From assembly GCA_029255685.2 (NCBI GenBank), contig CM055317.2, forward strand, positions 23,134,501-23,198,500: a DNA stretch of 64,000 bases. Reading direction: 5' to 3'. Below the pieces are notes generated by a model that made no database searches, was not told where the DNA came from, and saw only the letters and a program-made list of their open reading frames with translations. The DNA comes from Silene conica. Its lineage: Eukaryota; Streptophyta; Magnoliopsida; Caryophyllales; Caryophyllaceae. A program made the position numbers and the translations under genes. Shown here piece after piece: positions 23,784 to 34,906 of the stretch. The first letter of the stretch is position 1; every line of letters begins with the position of its first letter.

Positions 23784-26320
23784 GGTTGAGGAGGAGGTTG
23801 CATAGGGCCAACCTCCGCAAATCCCTCAATAGCACCACCCCTAACTGACGAATCACTAGAGTCACTACAGTCCATATCTGCCACATTCATGCGAAAACTA
23901 GTGAAAGTGCGTTCCATGTTATCCCAAGCTCCATAAAAAGAGTCAGTCCTTATTTTCTTGGCCATATGTATCATATATGGCTTTGCATAACCAATACTAA
24001 TCAAAGCAGCAGCAGGCACCTTCACCTCTGAAGTATCAGAATGACACTTTCGTTTTTTGAAAGGCAAATTTGAATCAGCCAGCCCATTAGCGTTTGCACC
24101 CTTCTCAGACTCCAGCACCACAGCATTAGGAGGTTGTAAAACAACCGGTGCAGAAACAGTCTTGTTGCCCTGCAAAGAAAACTCACCAGAAAACAGCATC
24201 ACATCAGCTTTGTTCCCCCCCAGATTAATCCCCTCACCCCAGTTTGTTGAGAATTCAACCTCTGCCTCATACACACTTGGATTAAAATGCCCATCATCAA
24301 CAACATCCTTCCCCAGCATTTTGCACGACAGTTTAGTGCTAGTTTCCCCTTCACAAAACATTTTAGCCCTACCATGATCAACCCTCAGAGAAAGGGTTGT
24401 GTTGACAGTCTCATGATCAGGCATACTCAGAGAACGGATATCAGAAGAAGCATCACTGGAGCCCCTTTCTCTTTCCATAGCATCTGGACTTGAGACAGGC
24501 TCATTAGGAGTGGTATAGTCAGAGGAAGAGGAGTCTTCGATATTAATTATGAGGTTATTATCCTCATTCAACCCATTGATAGCAGCCTCCAAAGGAACAT
24601 TGTCATTATCATTGTCCATATTCTGAAAATTATTCGCAGCACCATCATACAACTCATAATAGTGAACCACCGATAAGCCAGCAGGTGGGGGTTCAAATCT
24701 CTGGCAATACCCTCTATTTTCGTCATCCAGCCTCGCCCAATTAAAATCACTTTCAACGCGATTAAGGATGGTTTCCTGGATATAGGAATCCTTGTCCACA
24801 CCCTCAGCACTAACCACTCCGTCATAGTTAACATATAAAGCATAAGGATCATTCGAAGCTTGGTAAGGAATATGAGGAGCAGTATTAGATTGCATAAAAT
24901 GCACCCCAGCTGTATTACCCGAACTCCCACCAAAGATGTATCCCCCACCACCCCCCGCATGCATACTGTTTATAAAGTCCACATTATCAGTAGGAACAGA
25001 TATACCTGGTTCGAAGGAAGGAGGATCAAAATCAGATCCCATTTGCACCCCCTGAGGTTGTTGAACATCAGCAGAAGGCCCCTGTTCAGTTTGTAAATCA
25101 ATAATAACATTCTCTTCAGTCTGCATGGCTACATCATTAGCCTCCAAATCTCCCTGCGCACCTTCAAAGTCATTATCTTGCCCATCTCCACCAACATTAA
25201 AGAGAATCGGACCCGCAAAAGGTTGGGCCGTGACACTGAACCTCATCCCCGGGTACACACGTCCCCCCGGAGTAGTTCCTAAGCCAAAGTCCACCATCAA
25301 CTCCTCCTCCATGTCATTATCAGACAGTCCATCATAATCATTACTCACACCCAACCTCACTTTCGAAGACAAGAACTTTGTAGTTGACGGAGTTGCCCGC
25401 AAATCTAAATTGAACATTGTGTGGTTACTTGTAGCTTGAAAAACCACGAAACCCTTACCTTGCGCCTTATCAAGCAACCCATTCACACTTGATACGATAG
25501 TAGTAATACTCTCCCTACAACAAGAACTTACATGACCAATTTTTCCGCACCGAATACAGTACTTAAACACATCTTCATAGCGGAATTGTATCCATAACAA
25601 AAAGCCATTATCCATCGAAAGGAAGAAACCTGGTGCAAGAGGTTCATTTAACATAATACGAGCCTTAACCCTTAAATAATCTTTGGGAGGTGTAATGGCA
25701 AAAGGCTCCACTTCACAATGATTACTTAAAAGATGACCAGCTATATGAGCAACTTCATGAGTCAAATACTCAAACGGTAACCCACATACACGAATCCAAA
25801 CATCTGCATAAGGAAAACGGATAGCTCTCGGTATACTATCCGGAAACCATTTAGAAAAAACCATGAAAGCTCCAAAGAAGGTTGTATAAGTCTTTTTGAG
25901 CAGCTCATCTTGATCCTCCTTATTCTCACAATGAAACGCATATAAGTCTCCTAATTTAAGGACCTCAATCCTCCCCCTTGTCTTCCATTTAGTAGCAATA
26001 GTGTGTTGTAGCTTCTCAATCTTGAAAACACGGTAGTCAACTAGAAAGCCAAGGACGCAGCAGCTCCAAAAGTCTCTAGATTTCCCCAAAGTGTTTGGAT
26101 CAAGACTAAAAACAGGCCCAGAGCGAGGAAACCTCCATGCATGCACATGTTCCGGGTTGTTCGGGGAAAATTCAGCATTTGGATGAGAGTGATGATAGCT
26201 ACCTCTTGTATTTGTTTGATAGAAATAATTCGAATCCTCATGATTAAAGTTGTGACCAAAACCGTCATTGGTACCTGCATGCATGTTACTCCTACTGCCA
26301 GTAGGATTGCTAGAGGCCAT
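23780..26320 (-). CDS. L1 ORF1: RNA-binding gag-like protein (DUF4283, CCHC knuckle)
   Basis: 846-residue ORF1 protein, which in LINEs binds element RNA and forms the RNP. The N-terminal half carries a DUF4283-like region at about residues 75-250 (WKTRGRIEVLKLGDLYAFHC, ADVWIRVCGLPFEYLTHEVA). This is followed by a CCHC zinc knuckle CIRCGKIGHVSSCC with the exact C-x2-C-x4-H-x4-C spacing, near residue 255. The remaining 550 residues are acidic, Asn/Gly-rich and probably disordered, including a poly-Gly patch and a basic FKKRKCH segment that could be a nuclear-localisation signal (inference). The first ATG of the frame, at 26320, is taken as the start. Its TGA stop shares bases with the ORF2 ATG. 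The frame is intact. Confidence 0.93.
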   Translation of the reverse strand: MASSNPTGSRSNMHAGTNDGFGHNFNHEDSNYFYQTNTRGSYHHSHPNAEFSPNNPEHVHAWRFPRSGPVFSLDPNTLGKSRDFWSCCVLGFLVDYRVFKIEKLQHTIATKWKTRGRIEVLKLGDLYAFHCENKEDQDELLKKTYTTFFGAFMVFSKWFPDSIPRAIRFPYADVWIRVCGLPFEYLTHEVAHIAGHLLSNHCEVEPFAITPPKDYLRVKARIMLNEPLAPGFFLSMDNGFLLWIQFRYEDVFKYCIRCGKIGHVSSCCRESITTIVSSVNGLLDKAQGKGFVVFQATSNHTMFNLDLRATPSTTKFLSSKVRLGVSNDYDGLSDNDMEEELMVDFGLGTTPGGRVYPGMRFSVTAQPFAGPILFNVGGDGQDNDFEGAQGDLEANDVAMQTEENVIIDLQTEQGPSADVQQPQGVQMGSDFDPPSFEPGISVPTDNVDFINSMHAGGGGGYIFGGSSGNTAGVHFMQSNTAPHIPYQASNDPYALYVNYDGVVSAEGVDKDSYIQETILNRVESDFNWARLDDENRGYCQRFEPPPAGLSVVHYYELYDGAANNFQNMDNDNDNVPLEAAINGLNEDNNLIINIEDSSSSDYTTPNEPVSSPDAMERERGSSDASSDIRSLSMPDHETVNTTLSLRVDHGRAKMFCEGETSTKLSCKMLGKDVVDDGHFNPSVYEAEVEFSTNWGEGINLGGNKADVMLFSGEFSLQGNKTVSAPVVLQPPNAVVLESEKGANANGLADSNLPFKKRKCHSDTSEVKVPAAALISIGYAKPYMIHMAKKIRTDSFYGAWDNMERTFTSFRMNVADMDCSDSSDSSVRGGAIEGFAEVGPMQPPPQP

Positions 26321-26824
26321 GGAAACAGAAAAGAAGAAAAAAAAAGAGAAAGAGAAAGCGAAGAAGATGAAAGAAACCTACCCTTCACCAGAAGTATATA
26401 TAGAAGACCAAAGAAGGAAAAACTTTGAAACCCTAACGTTTCCAGAAAGGAAAAGATAAACGTTGTCAGACACTCAAACGCTGGAGATTGGTGAGCAGGT
26501 ACCAACCCCAATACAGCAGTAGAAAACCCAATTAAAACACACCCAAAACAATCATAACCATCCTGCAATGTCAGAAGAGCCTTGGAAAACCAACAGTTTC
26601 CTTGAGCAAAGAAAACTCCCAATGAAAAAGAAAAGCGTGCAAAAAGATAATAATAATGTAATGATTGCACACTCAGGGTTAAGAAAGATTAAAATTGTAA
26701 AAAAGGAAACCTTTTTCCATTTTTTGGAAAGCTCCCGTAAAAGGGAGAAAGAGGCTCTCAAAATGTAGAGAGAGAAATAAACAAAAAGTGTTGATTTCAG
26801 GTGTTAAAAAAATTATTGATATAC

Positions 26825-26944
26825 AATTATTGTATCCCTTGTATTTTACGGGGTTATAAATTATCGTCGACGTTTTATAACAAATCGTCGACGTTTTTCA
26901 TAAAAAATACATTGTTTGCCCTTACTCTCAATCTCTCTAATTTA
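26825..26944. other. Short flank between L1 target site and Helitron 5' end
   Basis: AT-rich sequence containing a 14-bp direct repeat atcgtcgacgtttt (about 26863 and 26885), each copy centred on the palindrome TCGTCGACG. It probably belongs to the Helitron whose 3' end is at 19422, split by the L1, but this cannot be proven here. Confidence 0.35.
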
Positions 26945-27027
26945 TCCTATATATAAAAGCAACAATCATGTTGCTTAGTTGTCGATCAACCCTTAAAAGG
27001 AGAAATCACAGGGGACCACTTAGTTTT
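26945..27027 (+). mobile_element. Helitron 5' end, truncated
   Basis: Starts A|TCCTATATATAAAAGCAAC, a TC-initial Helitron-type 5' terminus. About 85 bp match the 5' end at 35397 closely, including tgtcgatcaacccttaaaag and accacttagttttaagaatt. The copy is lost after the LINE tail and the LTR element junction, so only the terminus can be recognised. Confidence 0.6.
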
Positions 27028-27085
27028 AAGAATTTTTTTTTTTTGGTACAAAAGAGGGGCTAAGCCCCGATAAATTAAGCCCCGG
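27028..27085 (-). mobile_element. 58-bp LINE/SINE 3' tail with flanking direct repeat
   Basis: On the minus strand this reads GGGGCTTAGCCCCTCTTTTG...ACC followed by an A12 tail, typical of a severely 5'-truncated plant LINE or a SINE tail. A 26-bp direct repeat (starting agaaatcacagggg) lies at 27001-27026 and 27086-27111. It may be the target-site duplication, though 8 extra bases separate the left copy from the A-tail. Confidence 0.5.
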
Positions 27086-27111
27086 AGAAATCACAGGGGA
27101 CCACTTAGTTT

Positions 27112-27542
27112 GTTTCTATAACATGGCCCAGGGGTCACATAACCGCATATCACTAGACATGATGAAAGAAAGATTTCTAACATGTTTCAAATCACTTAAC
27201 ATATCACATCAATATACACCTTTTCCAACCATTAAAGATTCATTCATGCTCATGCCCCTTCCGGCTTTTCAAAAGTCACTTATACACAAAATTCTCATAC
27301 TTATCACTGTATGCTATTACTTTCACCACCTCCTATTCTACCCTTTTTCTCTCGTATATGCACTCTGGGTTCCCGGGTAAAACTGATAGGGCCAATGGTT
27401 CGGTGTGAGGGGGCCCCAGACTCATACTTTACCTTTAGTGTGCTCCTAACAGTCCTATCCCGGGGTTCATTTTATTTAGACTCTCCTACATTCTTTAGTT
27501 TCATTAGGTTAGGCCTGAGGATCGTTCGCTCTGATACCACTT
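27112..27542 (-). mobile_element. Leader fragment of long-LTR retrotransposon, with primer-binding site
   Basis: Internal sequence adjoining the LTR at 27543. Beside the LTR the minus strand carries TGGTATCAGAGCG (27530-27542 region), the tRNA-iMet primer-binding site. Further in are blocks shared with the second copy at 52.1-52.7 kb (ggtgtgagggggcccca, ggcctgaggatcgttcgctc, ccgcatatcactagaca). No gag or pol remains. This is a fossil fragment. Confidence 0.8.
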
Positions 27543-29900
27543 TGTAACACCCCCATTTATTTAAGGGCCTGAACTAGGACTCCCCAGATAAATAAAGGTG
27601 TTACCATCTCGGTTTCCCGAGGCAGTAGATACAAAGGAAGATAAACAGTACTTTATATTCAATTTAAACTCAAAACATGTTCTTACAAAGCCAAATAGAA
27701 AACTGTTCTGATAAAGTAAAAGTACAACTCATAGACTACTATCACGTGGTCTAGACTCTAAACAGGTCCTGATCCATGCATCTCCCTTCCCAGATGCTCC
27801 CATAGTCTTTATACCTGTCAGTCTGCTCCCCAATCATTGGTTCATCACAGGTGATCACGAATACACAGGGTCAACCACGAGGTTGAGTAGAGTAAAACTG
27901 TAAACAAACCATATTACTAAAAATAGAAAGTCGATCATCCCCACTCCGAATCACAAGACCCAATATCTCCGCACCAATCACAAGACCCATTATCTCCACA
28001 CCAATCACAAGACCCATTATCTCCACACCAATCACAAGACCCATTATCTCCGCACCAATCACAAGACCCATTATCTCATCGCCTCATCGTTATCACAGTA
28101 TAATATAAATGCACAATGTAAAGATCTCAAGACAATATATAACAACATGTTTGATATCAATTATGAACGGTTTACACATCATCAACATTAGTAGTTTCCC
28201 CTGCCTCAAACTGCAGAAGAAATGGTTACTGCGCAACTGCTACTAGAAATGCTCCACACGGAAACTTCCACCTAGATAAGTATTACTTTAATTAATACTT
28301 TCCTAATTCACGTATAGCATGCACACATTCTATTTATAGACACTTCCTATATTTAGAAAGTTTCCCAACAACCGAGTTACCCAAAATAGTAACTTTCTAA
28401 ATATAGAAACTCCTAAAAAATAGTAGCTTCCAAAAATAGATGCTTTAGTTTTGAAATTCAAATCATTTAAAATGTGCATAAATACAATATCTTACATTAA
28501 ATGCCCAAAATCATTTCCTTAATAAGTAATATTCTTCACCATAAATATTAATATATTTGCCATAATAATATTCATTTCAAACCAAACAATAATAATAATA
28601 AGTAAAATAATAATAGTAATATTAGTAATAATAATAAAAACAACAAAAGAATAAAACAACTAAGGCAACAATACCCCCCTTCCATTCGCATACACCACCC
28701 GTGACTCCCAACACCAATACCCGCCACCTGACCAGCCAAGACCCTGCCGGTGACCACCTGCCATGTCCCCCACACCGTCCACTACAACTCTGACCTCCAC
28801 CAACCAGGTCGACCTCCCACAGCGAGGTGAACCAGGGCCATTACCAGGCCTGGTTCACGACCCTCTGCTCTCTGTCCCCTCAACAGCCCCCAACGACAAT
28901 CCCTGCAGCCACCACGCGCCTGACTGACGACGACCACACGACCCATAACCACCACTACAGACATCTGACCCCTACAACTACCATGGTACCACCGCATAGA
29001 CCTCCCCCTAGTCGGCGGTGGCACCATTCCAACAACCCTCGACACCCAGCAAACACAAACAATTCCCTGACACCCCTCCAGAACCACCAACGAACCTCCC
29101 TGTTTACCCCGTACCCAGATCTTACCAACCCCGTGACCGACACCATACGAACCACCATTCAACCCTCCATCTAACAACGCAAAGACCCAGAGTAAACATT
29201 AAATGAATTACCTTCGAAATCCCACGCAAAACCCCTGTTCCCGACTCTATTCTGAAATGCTAATAAAAAGGGTTTGACACAGACAACGAAACCACCACGA
29301 CTGGTGGTTTAGCGTGGTCAAGGGTGGCCCGACAACAACCAAAACGTGACTACTCACATCAGAGGCCAAAATTATAAAACAACTCAGAATTAGTAAGCAT
29401 TATAACATGATTGAAAGAGAGACAAACAATGAGGACTCGAAAAGGAGAAACAGAAATCTTAATTGTCACACTCGGTTTACCTCTAAAACGACCACTGCTA
29501 GGCTGTCTAGAAACCACCGTGAGCACTGCCTACTCCACTCTGTTGTGACGGCTGAGAGGGTATGGTGATAGGATGATAGATTAGGGTAACTTTGGTCCTA
29601 GAATTAGGTTGAAAGAGTGACGGTAGGGAGTAGTATTAGTAGGGTTTGAATTAAGTAAAACAAAACAGCCGTGTGGGCTTGGGTGTAGCACGACTTACGA
29701 GGCCCAGATCAACGAGTCTAGAGGTTCAAGGATCGATCCCTCATAACCCCACATCCATGCTCAAGGATATAGGAATCGAAACCTCACAAACGCATAACCA
29801 CTTGCTTAACTTGGATCATAAACATAGGTGCTCTACACATAAGACAGTTATCGACACAATACAAATCGTAAATGTCAAGTCTAAATTTTGGGTTATTACA
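27543..29900 (-). mobile_element. Long LTR (2358 bp) of a tRNA-iMet-primed retrotransposon, copy 1
   Basis: The plus strand runs from TGTAACACCCCC to GGTTATTACA, giving TG...CA ends. The primer-binding site lies just outside the left end, so this is the 5' LTR of a minus-strand element. It contains a 27-bp tandem array and a GC-rich central block. The partner copy at 52713-55073 has nearly the same length. A chromovirus-type Gypsy is a reasonable guess from the long LTR and iMet site, but no coding part survives to confirm it. It looks broken and old. Confidence 0.85.
27950..28078. repeat. 27-bp tandem array inside long LTR copy 1
   Basis: About 4.7 units of a 27-bp sequence beginning tcacaagacccattatct and ending caccaa, nearly identical to each other. 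The orthologous position of LTR copy 2 carries a 26-bp version. Confidence 0.9.
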
Positions 29901-32900
29901 GTGCCATTCCACTGTGACGGTTTCAGGTACGATCTCATTAGATCTTATTAACGCTAATGCAGACTTAATTTTGAACTTGCCATTGGGGGATCCACTCCAA
30001 AAGAGAGCATCTTCGATATACGGTTCCGGAGCTAGTGAGTAAGCCTCGATTTTTAACAGTTCTTCCTGCGGAAGAAAATTAGAAAACAGGTCCCATTTCC
30101 ACCCAGCAGACTTGTCCCACATCTCACTTACTGTAGCACCTAAGATGGATTCCGGTATGACTGAAGTAGCCTTATCCGAGAGACAGCCATTGTCAACCCA
30201 TGGGTGATCCCAAAAAAGCGTTGTTCGCCCATTACCCACTGCCACAGACGCTCCTTGACTTATAATATTAGCCTGAGAAGTTATGCCAGCCCAAACATTA
30301 GACATATTTGGTTTAGGTTGGAACATATTAACATCACATCGCCCATTACAGTATTTAGCCCGGAGAACTCGATCCCAAAGACTATGTGGTTCTGATAGAA
30401 CTCTCCATCCAATTTTTGTTAGGAAGGCTGCATTAGATTGTCGAGATGATCTTATACCGAGCCCACCTAAACTTTTTGGTTTTTGTATAGTGTCCCAAGA
30501 AATCAAGTGGACCTTACGTTGAACCTCATCTCCACCCCATAGAAATCTCCTTACCTTTCGGTCTAGGGAGTCGCACACCGTCCTAGGAATTTTAGCTGTC
30601 TGCATATTATAATTAGCTAAAGTAGAAAGAGTAGCTTGCACTAAAGTTGCACGTCCTGCTAGAGAAAGATGTTTCGTCTGCCAACCTGCAAGTCGTTTAT
30701 TAAATTTATCTTCCAAATGTGCAAAGGTAGCTCTTGTAACTCGTCCGTTAATAGTTGGAACTCCTAAATAGGTCCCCAGGTCTTCTGTAGACTGAAAACT
30801 AAGACAATTGAGTATATTATCTCGATCAATTTGAGCTGTGTTTGCAGAGAAAAAAAACTCTGGATTTCGCATTGTTGACCTTCTCCCCCGAGGCTCGACA
30901 GAAATTGTTCAAGACTTTGCTAATAATCGTGGCCTGATCAGTAGTAGCTTCGGCAAAAAGTACCATATCATCCGCAAAGAATAAGTTAGAAATAGAAGGA
31001 CCGTCTTTGCAAATAGGAATAGGAAGCCACTGATTATTTCTTACTTCTTGGTCGATGGCTTGCTGTAATTTTTCAAGGCACATAACAAATAAATACGAGG
31101 ACAACGGATCACCTTGTCGCACCCCTCTAGTGGGTCTAAATTTTTCAGTCGGTTCCCCGTTCCATAAAATCTGCATAGAAGTAGTGGTAACACACTCCAT
31201 AATCGTATCAACAAGTAGCGTAGGAAAACACATGTCGACCAATGTGTCACGAATAAATCTCCATTTCAGCCTATCGTACGCTTTTTCAAGGTCAATTTTA
31301 ATAGCCATAAGACCTTTCTTACCTCGTTTTCGCTTCATCGTGTGAATTGTTTCCTGGAAAACAACAATGTTATCCGTAATCTGCCGGCCCGGGACAAACC
31401 CGCTTTGATTTTCAGACATAAGTCGAGGCAGAACCTTTTTTATTCTATTAGCAATAACCTTGCTGATTATTTTGTAGGCGACATTGCATAAGCTGATGGG
31501 TCTGAATTGAGAGACGGTTTCCGGACCTGTAACTTTCGGGATAAGGACAATGTTGGTACCATTTAATCTTTCAGGCATTCCCTTCCCTTCAAGAGCTTTC
31601 ATGACCATTCTGCACACATCCTCTTTTACAACAGACCAATGTTTCTGATAGAAAAGAGCTTGAAAACCGTCCGGACCCGGAGCTTTGAGAGACCCCATAT
31701 GGTTCACTACTTTCTCTATCTCTGCCAACGAGTAGTAACGAGTTAACCAATCCCAATGCTCATTGCTGAATTCTTGGAATATATCATACGGGATACCTTC
31801 ACTAGTATCATATGGTGTGTCATCTGAGTAAAGATCTTTATAATAATTGACCACCAGCTTTTTTACTTCTTCATTATTATCAACCCATTCCCCTTGATCA
31901 TTTTTTAGAGCATTTATTTTATTTTTCCAGCGGCGAATAAGGGTATTGACATGAAAGTACGAAGTGTTACGGTCTCCGTCTTTTGAAATTCGACTCTTGA
32001 CTTCTGGTACCATAAGATTTCCTCTCGGGCAAGGATTTGGTCCAACTCTTTTCTTAATTTGGACTCTAATTTAAGCATGCCAGAAGTTCTCTTAATAGAC
32101 AATTCCCGTTGGCAACCTTCAATACGAGCCAATAATCTGCGTTTTTCATGGAAAATATTGCCAAAAACCTCTTTGTTCCATCTTTGTAATTTTTGCGAGA
32201 GATCTGAAAGTTGGGAGACAATATTGCTGGAAGAACCCCAACTGTCAGCTACAAATTCACTAAAATTTTCATGCGTTAACCAGGCTGCTTGAAAACGGAA
32301 GGGTCGATGATTCGAATTTAAGGGAGCGAAACCATTGGGGGATATTAATAAAGGGCAATGATCCGATTGGTAAGCTGGCAGATGCTTCACACTAGCTTCA
32401 CTGAATAACATACTCCACTCACTGTTACAAAGAGCTCGGTCAAGTCGAGCACTCTGTCGAGTTTCTACCGAGTTACCTCTCCCCCAAGTATGCATCGGGC
32501 CAGAGAACTCTAATTCTATGAGTTCACAATTTTCTATCCAATTATTGAAATTCTCACACCGTCGAGCCATAACAATGTCACCACCATGTCTCTCTGCCAT
32601 GTTTCTAGTCTCATTAAAATCCTCTGCAATCATCCACGGATGACTAATACTTCGCGCATAATTTTCTAATTCTGTCCACAACTCCCTGCGATTAGTGAGA
32701 TTGAGGCTAGCGTAGACTGCAGAGAAAAACCAAGGAGTATCACCCATACGAGTGACTTCCACTGTAACATATTGTTGATGCTTTATAATGGGTTTAACAT
32801 TAACAATCTCAGACTTCCAATATAACCAGATTCCTCCGCTGAAACCAATGGTATCTACTCTAGTGTGACCGTCATAATTAATAACTTGACGAAGTTTTTC

Positions 32901-33065
32901 AGCATGTTCACCATTCATATGAGTTTCAACCAGAACGAGGATGGATGGTTTGTAAGTTCTAACAACTTCATTTAGGGCAGTAATTTTATTCTTATTTCCG
33001 GTTCCTTGAATATTCCATACCATGCATGAAATGTGGGACGAAATAGGACTTAATCTAGGTATTAA
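29901..33065 (-). pseudogene. L1 ORF2 (endonuclease + reverse transcriptase), 3'-truncated, frameshifted
   Basis: Probable start at MSDLIPRLSPISSH near 33075, just before the endonuclease (CMVWNIQGTGNKNKI). Endonuclease motifs are VLVETHMNG, MIAEDFNETRN and DHCPLL. RT motifs are [61 protein letters not shown] and the catalytic FADD (about 30980). The thumb follows (LSLAGRATLVQATLSTL, RKVHLISWDTI) and FWSGSPNGKFKIKSAL marks the approach to zf-RVT before the LTR junction. The frame shifts near 31985 and again at an A8 run (plus strand 30850-30857) where one fewer base would rejoin the frames. No RNase H domain is left. Confidence 0.9.
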
Positions 33066-33135
33066 ATCTGACATATTAAACGGACAATATTGTATAGCAG
33101 TTAGATAAGCACGACTTACTAACGATAAGACATGC

Positions 33136-34906
33136 TCAATGTTCCATGGAATCGACATCTCTATCAAGAGATTCGTCGGGTCCTGCTTGCTCGTTTCTAA
33201 TTTGATATCCATTGTTGGACTCTCCGGTACCATCACCCCCATAAAGGGAGCGTGCATCTCCATCCAAAGCGGTAAAGTGATCTTTTGACGGGGTGGGATC
33301 ATCGCGAACTGGGGATGTTGGGGGAGGTGTCGAAGTTGTGGGGGGGGGGGGGTTGTCGAAATAGGATATGTGGGGTGCTGGTGTGAGTGCCATCGGGATT
33401 CTGATCACTAGTTTGTTCTACAGATGGGTGTTGAAAGACTGGACTATTTGGTATAGTAGGTTGTGAATTTTGCTGGGATGGTGGACTATTAGTGATATCT
33501 TTTAATACGGGGGTGCTAGAAGATTGATGGAAATTTGGTGAGTTCTTTTTTTGGTATGATTTGTTTGAGCGTTTGGTTAATTGGAAAACAGCTGTATTAT
33601 TATTTCCAAAATTAACGGGAATATTATGTGAGGCAAGATTTTGATTATGGGAATAATTTTTTGATGGATTAGCCGGATCAATATTAGGTAAATTCCTAAA
33701 ATTAGTCGAATTATGTGGGAAAGAATTTTTTGGAGGATTATTGGGCGTAATAACAGGGATTTCTTTCGCAGGAATGGAAATAGAGCTAGACGCATGGTTG
33801 ACAGAATCAGAAAGAATATCAAACCTCGAACCGTGATTATTATTTTGAATATTTGCTGATGAGGAGATCGGAATATTGTTTGAGCTGCCCGATTTACCTG
33901 GTAAGCGTCGCCTTGGAGGTTTTTTAACCATCATCCAATCTCCGTAAGTCGGATAATTATCCTCCTTACCAGACTTCAACTCACCACCTTCATTGCTTAC
34001 CTGAGCAATAGAGTTAACTTGTTGCTCCAGACTAATGTCCTCAGAATCTTCCCCTGATGAAGTTTTGGGACAATTCTCGACATGGTGTCCTAAACGTCCA
34101 CAGTTAAAACAAATCATACGTAATCCCTCGTACTGAATTCGATAAGTTTTTCCCTTCATTCTGAATTGAGACTGTAATGGTCCAGCAAGATTAACTTCCA
34201 CGCTAAGCCTAGTAAATTGACCACGTTCAGCAAGGGCAGTACTTTTGTCAACCCGGATCACAGTTCCTATTCTTGACCCGACCTTATTCAAAAATGATTC
34301 GTTAAAATATTCTACTGGTAGATTTGGAATTCGGACCCAAGCTGTTAAAAATTGAATTTTGTCTTCCGTTGGGACGAAATTTGGAATCCACTTCCTAATG
34401 GTAAGATAGTGATCATCTATCATCCATGGACCTTGGGTGATAACATGCTCATAATCCTGTTTTGCTGAAAAGCGAGCTACATAATATGAGTATCCTAAAT
34501 CAGTAAGCGTAAGTTTACCTTTGATTGACCATTTGGCTTGTAGTTTTCTCATAAGAGATAGGTATCCAATTTGTTTGTCAAACATTTTGATTATCAATGC
34601 TCGCCTCCAAGGTTTACGAATGGCTTCTTTCTCTTGTTTGGTAAGGCGAATAACAGGACATAAATAATCTTATAATTCCGAATCTGACACGGGATCATCA
34701 TCGGAATCGCTCATAAGATCTTCTACGCATGTGATATCATCTTCGTCCGGTTCGAAACTCGCCTCCTTCACCATTTCACTAAACGATTTCGGAGGTGATA
34801 TTGCAGGGAGTCAGATCTTTGAAGATACTGGAGCAGTAACTAATTTTTGAGAATTATTATTACTGGAATCACTCGCACTACCGGCGAGAAATTCACTTAC
34901 GTGCAT
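33136..34906 (-). pseudogene. L1 ORF1 (DUF4283, CCHC knuckle), broken
   Basis: Starts at ATG 34904-34906 (MHVSEFLAGSASD). A TGA near 34816 and a TAA near 34670 interrupt the acidic N-terminus, after which the frame is open to about 33350. The DUF4283-like core (IKGKLTLTDLGYSYYVARFS, FLTAWVRIPNLPVEYFNESF) is followed by the CCHC knuckle CFNCGRLGHHVENC, a basic segment KKPPRRRLPG and an Asn/Ser/Pro-rich tail. At a 13-C run (plus strand G, 33340-33352) the protein-like reading moves to another frame and ends ...DRDVDSMEH at 33136. A 12-C run would have kept one frame. The main frame otherwise stops at 33299. Confidence 0.85.

Larger units (their letters stand above)
19527..26813 (-). mobile_element. 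Near-intact 7.3-kb L1 LINE with RNase H domain
   Basis: Full-length plant L1. It has a 5'UTR (about 490 bp, 26321-26813), ORF1 (23780-26320), ORF2 (19572-23783), a very short 3'UTR of about 20 bp and an A-tail read as poly-T at 19530-19551. An 11-bp target-site duplication flanks it. The two ORFs overlap by ATGA at 23780-23783. ORF2 is one continuous frame broken only by two in-frame TAA codons (22326-22328 and 21387-21389), with no frameshifts seen, so the copy is probably young but no longer active. It inserted beside a Helitron end upstream of the helicase gene, in the same orientation as that gene. Confidence 0.95.
19516..26824. repeat. 11-bp target-site duplication of the L1
   Basis: TATTGATATAC occurs at 19516-19526, directly beside the poly-T (the minus-strand A-tail), and at 26814-26824, directly beside the 5' end. 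It defines the L1 insertion as 19527-26813 and shows it is full length rather than 5'-truncated. Confidence 0.85.

Noticed and set aside
27871-28071. Open frame with a repeated MGLVIGVEI-like peptide.
   Set aside because: It is simply the translation of the 27-bp tandem array inside the long LTR; 27 is a multiple of three so the frame stays open.
27950-28078. CRISPR-like regularly spaced repeats (also at 53105-53255).
   Set aside because: Units are contiguous with no variable spacers, lie in a plant LTR and have no cas genes; they are minisatellites.
28782-29177. Several overlapping open frames on both strands.
   Set aside because: They fall in the GC-rich part of the long LTR, have low-complexity translations and no counterpart frame in LTR copy 2.
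33299-33302. An ATGA overlap between ORF1 and the next open frame in the second L1, apparently parallel to the near-intact L1.
   Set aside because: Translation after the 13-G run shows natural-looking ORF1 sequence in a different frame ending at 33136, while the frame opened by this ATG reads as unstructured Met/Pro-rich sequence until the endonuclease. The overlap is most likely a by-product of the run length.
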